Shown here: piece by piece, positions 50,931 through 59,619 of the stretch
Position numbering within the stretch: position 1 is the first letter of the stretch
How the letters are laid out: each line of letters opens with the position of its first letter
NCBI RefSeq assembly: GCF_002944405.1
Contig: NZ_CP024310.1
Location: 868,001 to 932,000, forward strand
Direction: 5' to 3'
Source of the DNA: Sinorhizobium fredii
Lineage (GTDB): Bacteria > Pseudomonadota > Alphaproteobacteria > Rhizobiales > Rhizobiaceae
DNA: 64,000 nucleotides
Notes under the pieces: model-generated
Told to the model about the DNA's origin: nothing
Databases searched by the model: none
What the model saw: the letters and a program-made list of their open reading frames with translations, nothing else
Translations under genes and position numbers: made by a program

Positions 50931-51760
50931 CGCTCCGCCTCCAGGGCGTCGGCGAGGGCCGGCAGCGTCGAGGCGAGCAGTTGCCGGAGCGCGCGAAGCG
51001 TCTCGGCGAATGGTTCTCCGGTCCATTCCTCCATGAAGATCTTCTTGAACTCCACGGCGATGGCGCAGCCCGTCTGCGGGAACTGTTCGTGGATGAAGCG
51101 CGTCTGGTATCCGCGGCCCTGAAAGGCGATGTTTTCCCGGACATCGAGGCGGCCGCCGGGGAAGTCGAAGGACCGGATCGCTTCCACGAAGCGATCGACG
51201 AGCGGCGCCCATTTCTTGCGGTCCATGGAAAAGGTGCCGATATTGACGTCCGGCGCTTCAGCCGCGAACGTCGGCTCCGCCTCGCGGCCGGCGCGACGGT
51301 GGTTGTAGCTGTGCACGTCAAGGACGACGAAGCGCCCGTGGCAGCGCTCGATGCCGCTGAGATAGGATTTCAGCATCGCATAATATTCGTCGTGCATGGC
51401 GAGCGACGCCTCGGTGATCTCGCTCGGCAGTTCGCCAGTCCAGACGTTGAGACCCCAGGCCTGTTCCGGCCGCAGGTAGATTGCGCCATCGCGCGGCCGG
51501 TTGAGATCGACCTCGAAACGGGACCGGTGAACGACGATCCGGTTCGGCACGTCGCGGATGATGAACTCGGTAAAGGGGTCCTCCTCGCGGAGGCGCTCTT
51601 CCTCGGTAAGCCCGCAGAGGCGCTTGGCTGCGTCACGCATCGCGTGGCCGTTGTGGATGGCGGTTGCGACGACGGGCGACTGGCCGCGGTGCTGCGTCCA
51701 CCATTCGCCGGCGGCTGCGAGCGTCAAGTCGGTGACTTCCTGAGCGATGTTCATGTCCAT
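50927..51760 (-). CDS. N-formylglutamate amidohydrolase family protein
   Basis: A 277-residue hydrolase resembling N-formylglutamate amidohydrolase (HutG-type, FGase). Features are the N-terminal VVATAIHNGHAMRD (about 28-41; probable metal His), EVDLNRPRD near residue 88, VLDVHSYNHRR (about 148-158) and AVEFKKIFMEEW near 247. The family hydrolyses N-acyl or formyl amides of glutamate-like substrates. The start may be ATG 51760 or 51754 (MDMN); 51760 is used. It overlaps the metallopeptidase gene by four bases. No histidine-utilisation genes are nearby, so a histidine role is unlikely; it may remove an acyl or gamma-glutamyl group in this operon. Confidence 0.85.
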   Translation of the reverse strand: MDMNIAQEVTDLTLAAAGEWWTQHRGQSPVVATAIHNGHAMRDAAKRLCGLTEEERLREEDPFTEFIIRDVPNRIVVHRSRFEVDLNRPRDGAIYLRPEQAWGLNVWTGELPSEITEASLAMHDEYYAMLKSYLSGIERCHGRFVVLDVHSYNHRRAGREAEPTFAAEAPDVNIGTFSMDRKKWAPLVDRFVEAIRSFDFPGGRLDVRENIAFQGRGYQTRFIHEQFPQTGCAIAVEFKKIFMEEWTGEPFAETLRALRQLLASTLPALADALEAER

Positions 51761-51859
51761 GGTTCCGCTGCCGCATCCGCCCGTCGATGGATGGCGTTCG
51801 CCAGCTACAATCCCGAACAAAGTTTTTCGGTTCCAAATGTTGGAGGAAGACCAGTCTTC

Positions 51860-52072
51860 TTACGCGCGATTGATCGTGGGCAGGAAGAGCTCTACTTCCC
51901 GCTGCCGCTCGGGGCTGAGCGTTTCGACATTGGTCTTCCAGAACGCCTCGGCCTCGTCCGGCTCCGGCTCCCAATTCCGGATCGACGTCACGTTGTCGTC
52001 GATGACCACACGGCGGTGGCCGCCGAGGCGCAGATATTCGTCCGCCAGCTTGCGCGCATTCATCTGTTCCAT
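51860..52072 (-). CDS. Conserved-looking 70-residue protein heading the ligase/peptidase operon
   Basis: A 70-residue acidic, charged protein, MEQMNARKLADEYLRLGG at the start and ELFLPTINRA at the end. It has no signal peptide, membrane helix or cysteine. The ATG at 52072 follows GTGGAGTAAAG; a second in-frame ATG is at 52063. It is the first gene on the strand of the operon ending at 47976 and lies 99 bases before the amidohydrolase gene. I do not recognise the family. It could be a regulatory partner or a substrate peptide of the downstream ligase and peptidase. Confidence 0.65.
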   Translation of the reverse strand: MEQMNARKLADEYLRLGGHRRVVIDDNVTSIRNWEPEPDEAEAFWKTNVETLSPERQREVELFLPTINRA

Positions 52073-52286
52073 GGCTTTACTCCACGTTCTTCCCGGTTCA
52101 GAACGCCAGCGCCCTCGGAACGTTCCCGGCTTCTGGACGCTCCCGGGACACAGCTATGAAGTTTATACGCTTTTTGCTCTGCGGATGCGAGTTTCTGCGC
52201 GGATCGTCCGGCGGGCCGGATTAGGCGCTTTGCGGACCGCTATGCTATCATTCGCGCTTTCCTTGAGCCGTGCAGGGAACAGCGAG

Positions 52287-54024
52287 ATGTAGCGGAAACT
52301 GGCTGCCATTCTGGTCGGCGATTTTGTCGCCTCCACGTCGGCGATGGAGCACGACGAGGAGCAGACGATCGCGCGCCTGGTCGATTGCATGACCATCATT
52401 GGAGAGATCGTAACCCGCTTCGAGGGCCGGGTCTTCAATACGGCGGGCGACGCCGTCCTCGCGGAATTCTCCAGCCCGGTCAACGCGCTGCGTGCCGCCA
52501 TGGAGATGCGCGGAGCGATCGCGGCCGTGCCCCGGACTTCGTCGCAGGACATGCGCTTCGGCCTGCATCTCGCCGACGTGGTCGTCGTCGGCGAGGATCT
52601 GCGCGGCGATGGCGTCAATGTCGCTGCACGGATAGAGGCGTCAGCCGAGCCGGGCGAGATCGAAGTTTCCGGACAACTCTACGATCATGTTCGCCGTGTT
52701 TCGCCCTGCGCGTTCGAAGCCGTCGGAGAGCGACAGTTGAAGGGCGTGTCCGAACCTGTTCGCATCTACCGCGTCGGGGCAGCGATGGACCGCCATCGCT
52801 TTCAGATTGCCCCCACCCGTGCCGCACCGCCATCTGCGGTGCGGCCAAATTCAGGTCGTGGTGACGCCGTTTGCCACGGCAGCGTCCGCCGATCAGGACC
52901 AGACTTTTCTTGCCGAAGGGATGACAGACGACCTAACGCTCGAGCTCAGCCGGCTGAAAAGCCTTTTCGTAACGTCGAGATCCGCATCAAGCGTGCTTCG
53001 GACAGCCGATCCCGTCGAAATCGGCAGGATGCTCGGCGTGCGCTACGTGGTCGCCGGCTCGGTGCGCAAGAGCGGCGCCCAGGTGCGCGTCAATATCTCT
53101 CTTATCGAAACGGGGCAGGGGCATTTACTCTGGTCCGATCGCATCCAGCGTCCCTTCGAAGAGGTCCTCGACATCATGGACGAGATCACTGCGCGGGTCG
53201 CCGCCACCGTTTCGGGTCGGATCGAGCAGTCAGAACTCGCGGCCGCACGCCTCAAACGGCCGGAGAGCATGTCCGCCTATGAGCATTATCTCAGAGGTCT
53301 CGACCATCACCGGCTGGCGGGCGTCGCCGACCTGCATCTCTATGAGGCGATGCGCTGGTTCGAAAAGGCGATGCAGGCGGATCCGGGCTTCGGGCGCCCC
53401 TTCGCCATGCAAGTTTGCTCGTGGAGTTCGTTGCCGAGCTTTGATCTCGAGGCCGGCGAACTGCAGACGGCCCATGCCCTGGAGTTGGACCCCACCGATC
53501 CCGAGGCCCACCGCATCATGGGCGCGATCAAAATGAAGCGCGGCGATTTCGTCGCCTCGCGCTTCCACCATGAACGCGCGATCGAATTGGCGCCGAACGA
53601 CGCCTACACAGTCGGCCGCTGCGCGGCTTTCTACCTGTTCGCCGGCGAGCCCTTGCGGGCGCTCGAACTCCTCGATCGCGCCGAAACACTGGATCCGTTT
53701 CTCCCCGTCTGGATCACCGAGGAGCGGGTAGCGGCTCTTTACGCGCTCGATCGTTTTGAGGACATGTTCGAAGTGGCCCACAAGCTGCCGTTCCAGACGC
53801 GCCGCACCTATCTCTATCGGATCGCGGCGCGCATGGCTCGCGGTGAGACAGCGCGCGGGGCTGAACTCGTGGCCCAGGCGCTCGCCCTAGACCCCTCACT
53901 GTCGGCCGAGTATCTGATTGGCCAGGAGCTTTTCAAGGGCAAGGGCATATTGGGGGCGCTGGTCGAACGAACCCGCGCCGCTGGTCTGCCGGCGTCGCGT
54001 GACGCGGCTTCTTGCGCTGCCTGA
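52287..54024 (+). pseudogene. Class III adenylate cyclase with TPR domain, decayed
   Basis: Reconstructed product about 578 residues: class III cyclase catalytic domain (about 1-165; KLAAILVGDFVAST, FEGRVFNTAGDAVLAEF, GDGVNVAARIEASAEPGEIEVSG), a FlgO/TolB-like linker (about 190-320; VRYVVAGSVRKSGAQVRVNI), then TPR-type repeats. Two defects are visible. Codon 2 is TAG at 52290-52292 directly after the ATG at 52287, where homologues have Lys. An extra G at 52854 shifts the frame between RPNS and VVVTPFATA. A start at ATG 52344 would lose the first metal Asp (GAT at 52320). Related genes are common in rhizobia. Inactive as written unless the sequence is in error. Confidence 0.85.
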
Positions 54025-54046
54025 GCCGTGATCCGGAGGATGCGGT

Positions 54047-56059
54047 CTATACCGCGTCCTGGCCGGCGGGAGCCGTTTTCTCCGCAGTCGAACCACGCCG
54101 CCTGCGCGCCTGGTGGCGGCGGGCAATCTTCGCGCGCACGGCCTTCAATGGCCGCGCCACCTCCTCGGAAAGCGCCTCACGGACGGCGTCGGAGATCACA
54201 GAGACAACGAAATCGGCTTGCAGCTCTTCGACCAGTTCGGCGATCGGCGTGCCGTCTTCCCGCCACAGCACGATGCCGATGCGGGCGATCGGCGTGAGGC
54301 GTTTCAGCCGGCGCACGATGAATTTCGCATGGCGAAGTGAATCCTGATCGAGGAAAGTCACGAGAATCGCGTTGCGCCCCGGGAAGGGCAGCGCCCGAAT
54401 GGTCCCGGGCTTCAGGTCGTCATGGCTGGCGGCAGCGACATCCGCCCCTTGGACGCGGATGACCTGGGCGAGCATCGCCGCCGTCACATCGTCGAGTTCG
54501 CTGCGTCCGCCGATGCAGAGGACGGATTTTCCGTCTCCGAGTGGCAAGTCATAGTCGTCGCTCTGATCGTCTCCTTCGCCGTTATTTTCGCCGGCCTCAT
54601 CCTCCTCGTCCTCTTCTTCCTCTTCGGCGGCGATTTCCTCGAGATTGGCGACAAGCGTGCGGGCGCTTTGAGCTATCTGAGCCACCTGCGGCTCGGACAA
54701 AGCGCCACGGGTGCGGTCGTGCTCGGCGAGCAGCAGGGCGGGAATTGCGACCGTGTCGTAGAATTCGACGAGATATTTCTCCTCGAGCATTTCTTCGGCG
54801 TTGTCGGTCGCCTCGTCCGGATCGCCGGCCAGCAGTCGTTGATAGAGCCGTTCCTTGGGGTCCAGCACCGGCTCGTTGCCCAAGAGGATTTCGAGGAATT
54901 CGAACTGCGGGACATGGCGGCCGAGCACGACAAGACAAACGGTGAGCGGCGTCGACAGCACCAGGCCGACCGGCCCCCAGAGCCAGGCCCAGAAAATCGC
55001 CGCGACGATGATCGCGAGCGGCGAAAGGCCGGTCCGCGAACCGTAGAGCCAGGGCTCGACGACATTGTTGCTTAGCAGTTCCAGGACAATGAAGAGAGCC
55101 GCCGTCCAGAACAGCAGGCTCCAACCCGGAGCGGCGGCGAAGGCGAGAAACAGCGGAAGGACAGCGGCGATGACGGGGCCGATATAGGGGACGAAACGCA
55201 GCACGATAGCGAGCATTCCCCAGAGAATCGCATTGGGTATGCCGAGCAACCAGAGGCCGACCGCCAGCGGTATCCCGTAGGTGATGTTCACCACCAGCTG
55301 CATGAGCAGATACTGGCCGACACGCGCGGCGGCATCCTGCAGTGCCTCGGTCGTGCGGTGCAGATCGCCATAACCGACAAGCCGGATGAAGCGGTCGCGC
55401 AGATCCTCTCTTTCGAAGAGCATAAAGATCACGACAACGATGACGAGACCGGTCGTGGCCAAAGGCCCGAGCAGGGGATTGATGATATTCCTGAGCGTTT
55501 CGATCGGGCGTTCAGGAGAGAATATCTCTACAAGAAGCGGTTTCTGCCCGGGTTCCGGTGCAGGGGATACGGGCGTTTCGGGCCTCGGCCGGCTGATCTC
55601 CGTGCTGATCCTTTCCACGACGCGGCTGATGCGGTCGAAGATCTGGCTTTCCGAGCCCGCCTCCTTCAGAACCCTGATCTTCTCGATGATGTTGTACTGG
55701 TAGGTGGGGAGATTCTGCGCCACTTCGCTGACCTGCACGGCCAGGATGACGCTGAATGCGGAGAGGAACAGGAAGGCTGTCGCGACGGTGACTATAACTG
55801 CGACCGAGCGCGGCAAGCCGGCTCTTCTGAGCCGCGAAACCACGGGTGCCAGCGCAAATGTCAGCAGGATCGCGATCGCAAGCGGCAGAAACACTTCGCT
55901 GGCGAAATAAAGAACGGCCACCGTCGCCGCCGTCGCGGCAAGCGTTGGAAGCCGGGAAGGCTGCGCGATTGCTGACGACGCTGGCGCGAAAGCGATCTGC
56001 AACGATCGGCTGCCGGCCTTGACCTGATCCTGATCGGCTCTCCGAGAAAACCTCAGCAT
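54047..56059 (-). CDS. AI-2E family transporter with C-terminal soluble extension
   Basis: A 670-residue membrane protein. The AI-2E/PerM-like domain, about residues 30-385, has around eight helices (ATVAVLYFASEVFLPLAIAILL; PLAIIVAAIFWAWLWGPVGLVLSTPL). The C-terminal third is soluble: an acidic run of about 20 residues near 500 (EEEEEDEEDEAG), then about 530-640 an alpha/beta domain (KSVLCIGGRSELDDVTAAMLAQ) resembling B12-binding or similar Rossmann-like folds. E. coli PerM/TqsA-type proteins lack such an extension, while some rhizobial members have it. The function is probably export or import of a small molecule or ion; AI-2 transport is a family name, not evidence. Start ATG 56059. Confidence 0.85.
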   Translation of the reverse strand: MLRFSRRADQDQVKAGSRSLQIAFAPASSAIAQPSRLPTLAATAATVAVLYFASEVFLPLAIAILLTFALAPVVSRLRRAGLPRSVAVIVTVATAFLFLSAFSVILAVQVSEVAQNLPTYQYNIIEKIRVLKEAGSESQIFDRISRVVERISTEISRPRPETPVSPAPEPGQKPLLVEIFSPERPIETLRNIINPLLGPLATTGLVIVVVIFMLFEREDLRDRFIRLVGYGDLHRTTEALQDAAARVGQYLLMQLVVNITYGIPLAVGLWLLGIPNAILWGMLAIVLRFVPYIGPVIAAVLPLFLAFAAAPGWSLLFWTAALFIVLELLSNNVVEPWLYGSRTGLSPLAIIVAAIFWAWLWGPVGLVLSTPLTVCLVVLGRHVPQFEFLEILLGNEPVLDPKERLYQRLLAGDPDEATDNAEEMLEEKYLVEFYDTVAIPALLLAEHDRTRGALSEPQVAQIAQSARTLVANLEEIAAEEEEEDEEDEAGENNGEGDDQSDDYDLPLGDGKSVLCIGGRSELDDVTAAMLAQVIRVQGADVAAASHDDLKPGTIRALPFPGRNAILVTFLDQDSLRHAKFIVRRLKRLTPIARIGIVLWREDGTPIAELVEELQADFVVSVISDAVREALSEEVARPLKAVRAKIARRHQARRRRGSTAEKTAPAGQDAV

Positions 56060-56129
56060 CTTATCCCTATGCCCCCAAAACCATCAGACTGCTTTGTGCA
56101 TCTCCGAAGGGCCTTGGGCAAGATGAGGC

Positions 56130-56303
56130 CTACACCACGGCGCTGCCGGCGAGCAGGGCAAGGATCAGGAAGAGCAGGAATATGGCGAGCGCCAGATAGA
56201 ACAGGATCTTGGCGATCCCGGCCGTCGCCGCGGAGATGCCGGAAAAACCGAGGAAGCCCGTTATCAGCGATATGACCAGGAAAATGAGAGCCCACTTGAG
56301 CAT
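56130..56303 (-). CDS. DUF1328 small membrane protein
   Basis: A 57-residue protein with two hydrophobic helices: [20 protein letters not shown] (about 2-21), then [18 protein letters not shown] (about 31-48). It matches the DUF1328/YtjA family by composition, length and motif ([13 protein letters not shown]). It begins at ATG 56303 and ends at a TAG at 56130, 70 bases before the AI-2E gene start on the same strand. Family members are stress-linked but of unknown mechanism. Too short for many gene finders. Confidence 0.85.
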   Translation of the reverse strand: MLKWALIFLVISLITGFLGFSGISAATAGIAKILFYLALAIFLLFLILALLAGSAVV

Positions 56304-56411
56304 GGCGCAACCTTTGTTCGTAGCGTCCTCCTAAGCAAGTAGAGCGGCGATGGACGAAGCCTAGCGTAGCGGCCCGAAAAATCGGAGTCGCTGTAGAGGA
56401 GCAATCGCCTG

Positions 56412-58579
56412 CTACTTGTTCGGCCAGATCTCCTGTTCCCTGCTGACATCGGCGAGGCCCCGCCGCGCGTCCCGGTTACCGGTTGCCGCGGCGGCTTCGA
56501 AGATGCGCTTCGCTTCCGCGAAGCGGTTGAGGTTGAGATAGGCATAGCCGCGCAGGACCATCAGGTCGGTACGCTCCGTGGAAATCCGCCGCAACTGATC
56601 GAGGAATATCAGGGTTTCTCGGTAGCGGCCGGCGTCGAAGGCGGCGATTGCCCGGTCTGCCAGGATGGCGGTCTGCAGTTCGGCCACGCGGGCACGGCTT
56701 TGCGGCGACTTCGTCGCGGCGACGGCCGCCTTGCTTGTCAGTCCGGCGCGAAGATAGGCCAGGCTCTGACCGTAGGCGGCATCCTCCCTCACGGCGGAAG
56801 CGGGGGCGCGAAGCGCAACCTCGAAGGCTTGGACGGCTTCAAGCGGACGATTCATGTCCATCAGGCACCATCCCCGTGCCAACGCCGCCTGCGGCGACAG
56901 GCGGCTCGGGTCGAGGGTCTCGCGGCAGGCTATCGTCCTTCGCACGACCTGACGCGGCGCGGTGCCGACCCGCGCGGGCAAGCCGCCTTGTCGGCGGACA
57001 ACGGCGTCGGCTGGCTGACCGCCTGCCGCTACGTTCGGCTTTGCGCCTTGCAGCACCGGCGGAGCCGGCAGCTGAGCGGGTTCCGCCGGCTTCTCCGGCT
57101 CTCCCAGACGAGCGATCCGCTCCGAACGGCCCGCCCAAAGCCGCTGGATCTCGGCCGTGCCGGCGGTGTCGCCAAGTTGATGGCGGGTGATCGCCAGACC
57201 ATAGGCCGACGGCTCGTCATCCGGTTTCCAACTGAGCGCCGTCGAAAACCATTGAAGGGCCGTCTGCGGCTGCCCCAGCGTGCGGGCATACCAGCCGAAC
57301 TGCTGCGCAGTGGCCGGATCGCGCGCCTTGATGGTCTCCTGCGCTATGCGTTGAAGGACTTCGCCGGTGAGAATCACCGGCGGTTCCATTGCCAGCAGAT
57401 TGGCGGTTGCGGCCATATAGGTGGCGCGAGCGTCGGCCGAAGCATCCCGCCAGGGATAGAGCACCTTCTCGGCTTCTTCCGGCGCCTTGCGGTCGATCAA
57501 GGTGAGCGCCAGGCCTTGCGAGGCGGAGGCGGAATCCTGCTTCTCGCGCGCACGCCTGAACCATTGCTCCGCCGCGCTCATGTTCTTGCGGCGCAGGTGA
57601 TACCAGCCGAGCAGCAGCGCGTCCGATGCCGTTCCTTGCGTCTCGACCAGCCGTTCGACCCGCTGCAGGTATTTCGGGTCGACGGCGAGCGTCGCGTCGT
57701 CTTCACCCTCGGCAACGAAGCGGCGGGCGAGGTCGTCGCGGATGCTTTCGAACTCCAGCGTGCCTGATGCGTTGGGTTTCTCGTAGGAAAGCAGTTCCTG
57801 GACCATGGCATAGGGCAGGAGAGCTGCTGCCTTCTGCAGCGTCGCGAGCCGCTCCGGTCCGCTGTCGCAATTCTTCAGGATGTAGAGATAGGCGTCGCGC
57901 GCCCGTCCTTGGCGCTTCGTTTCCGCAAAAGCTTCGGCGACGCGCCAAAGCACGTCAACCTCGCTGCAGGTGAGCAGGATGGGCGTGCTCGCCCCGACTT
58001 GAATGACAGTCTCGTATTGCTTGAGATCGGATGCATTGACGAGCCTTGCCCGGGCCTCGGCGACATCGAGGCGCTCAAGGAGGTCGGCGGGCGGCTGCCA
58101 ACCGGCTTCTCTCGATCTCCGGTCGGCGATCGCCTTGCGCACCTCGGCGTAGCGGCCTTCCGCATAGAGCTGCCACATGGCTTCGAGCTGCACGTCCTCG
58201 TTGCGCGGAACTGCCAGGGGATCCTCGGGAGGGGTCCAATTGGGATAGAGCGCTCTCAGACGCGAAATCTCCGCCTGCAGGCGGGCCGTGTCGCCCTGGC
58301 TGGCAAATAGCGCAGCGCCGATTCGTCCACGGCTGCCGGTTCGTCAGGCGGAGGGGTTTCCGCTTCGGACGGCGTCTCAGCCTGGGCGACAACGCGCGAA
58401 CCCGGCTCTCTCGCGCCCTTCCGGCTGTCGTCGACGTTACCGAAGGGCACGGCCGGTTCCGGTGCGGCACTGGCGATGAGGTCTCCCAAGCCCTTGCGCA
58501 GATGGTTACCGTCGGCGAAGCCGGCGATTCCGATCACCGTTGCGGTGACCCCTGCGAAGGCTATGACTGGAAACTTCAT
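56412..58579 (-). pseudogene. TPR protein of the cellulose operon, frameshifted
   Basis: The gene follows bcsZ with a four-base overlap and starts MKFPVIAFAGVTATVIGIAG, a signal/anchor segment. The frame breaks at 58305-58307, where the coding strand reads CGCTATTTGCC. Adding one T restores ESALRYFASQGDTARLQAEI and a 722-residue TPR-rich protein (repeats such as GWYHLRRKNMSAAEQWFRRA and GYAYLNLNRFAEAKRIFEAA). As annotated by frame it would be an N-terminal 90-codon stub and an open frame of 593 codons. By position it could play a BcsC-like or accessory role, but no outer-membrane beta-barrel domain is present. The homopolymer location makes a sequencing error plausible. Confidence 0.8.
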
Positions 58580-59619
58580 AAGCACTCCGGATGCTTTTCC
58601 TCCACGAAAGACAACCCCAGCAGGTGCAGGGTCGAAGGGTAGTATTGCGTCGGTTGGAACGCCTTGGCGTCCTCTGGCATCTTCGTGCCTTCGAGCACAC
58701 AGGCCAGAATATGGTTAATAATTCGATAACCCGGATCCGTCAGCGTCGCGCGCACCGCTCCGCTTTCGAGATCGCGGGTCAGAAGCTCGCCTTGCGGCCC
58801 AGAGATCCCACGTTGCAGCCGCAAGAGAAACTCCCGATCTGATTGATCGGCGCGCACGAGGTAAAGGGGAATTCGCAGAGCGTTAAAACCGAACTCTCGC
58901 GGAAATCCGGCGGCCGGCTTGAGTGTGGTCTTGGCGCTTACCCAATCGGCCGGCATGTCCTGCGGTCCAAATTTCATGCCCTGGATCATCGTCTTGCCGT
59001 CTGCCCCGAGCTCTTGCCATTTCGGCGAAGGGACGAGTCGGTCGAGCACGGGCAGTGCTTCGAACACCCAATAGGAGGGATTGATGACCGGGCCATCGTC
59101 CCGGTCGGCGGCTGAAAATCCCGCGACGCCGGGCAATAGCAGCGTGCGCCCGCCATGTTTGACGACGGTCTTGTCGAGAATGGCCTTGGCGATCGTGGCT
59201 GCCGCCTGCGAATAATCGCTGCGGCCCCAGCGCTCGGCAGCGAGCGCCAGGCCATAGGCGATCAAAATGTCGCCGTCGGTCGCGTTGTTGATGTCGGTAA
59301 CATGCGGATCGTTGTCCGGACTCCATTTCCAGGCCGCAAGCCCGTCGTCGCGTAACAGAAGCTCGCGACGGGTGAAGGACCAGATCTGCTCGAAATCGGC
59401 CGGTTTGTCTGCCAGGAACGAAAGAAGCAGGCCATATCCCTGTCCCTCGCTGTGGCTGACATTGCCATTGACGTCGTCGAGGATGCGCCCGCTCGGATCG
59501 AGGAACTTCGACTTGTACTGCGCCCAGGCGTCGGCTTTCACGCTTGCCTGCCTTTCATCCGCTCCGACCGGCCCGACCAGCGCTGCCAGAAGGAGCGCGA
59601 ATATCAACAGGTATTTCAT
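58576..59619 (-). CDS. bcsZ: Cellulase BcsZ/CelC (glycoside hydrolase family 8)
   Basis: A 347-residue exported endo-beta-1,4-glucanase. Signal peptide about 1-20 (KYLLIFALLLAALVGPVGA). The GH8 catalytic acid is in VSHSEGQGYGLLLSF and the substrate-binding D in ATDGDILIAYGLALAAERW; the P-S-Y-W-V-F segment is typical of the family. ATG 59619 overlaps the bcsB stop by four bases. In rhizobia it is named celC or bcsZ and trims nascent cellulose; it is needed for normal cellulose fibrils. Confidence 0.93.
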   Translation of the reverse strand: MKYLLIFALLLAALVGPVGADERQASVKADAWAQYKSKFLDPSGRILDDVNGNVSHSEGQGYGLLLSFLADKPADFEQIWSFTRRELLLRDDGLAAWKWSPDNDPHVTDINNATDGDILIAYGLALAAERWGRSDYSQAAATIAKAILDKTVVKHGGRTLLLPGVAGFSAADRDDGPVINPSYWVFEALPVLDRLVPSPKWQELGADGKTMIQGMKFGPQDMPADWVSAKTTLKPAAGFPREFGFNALRIPLYLVRADQSDREFLLRLQRGISGPQGELLTRDLESGAVRATLTDPGYRIINHILACVLEGTKMPEDAKAFQPTQYYPSTLHLLGLSFVEEKHPECL

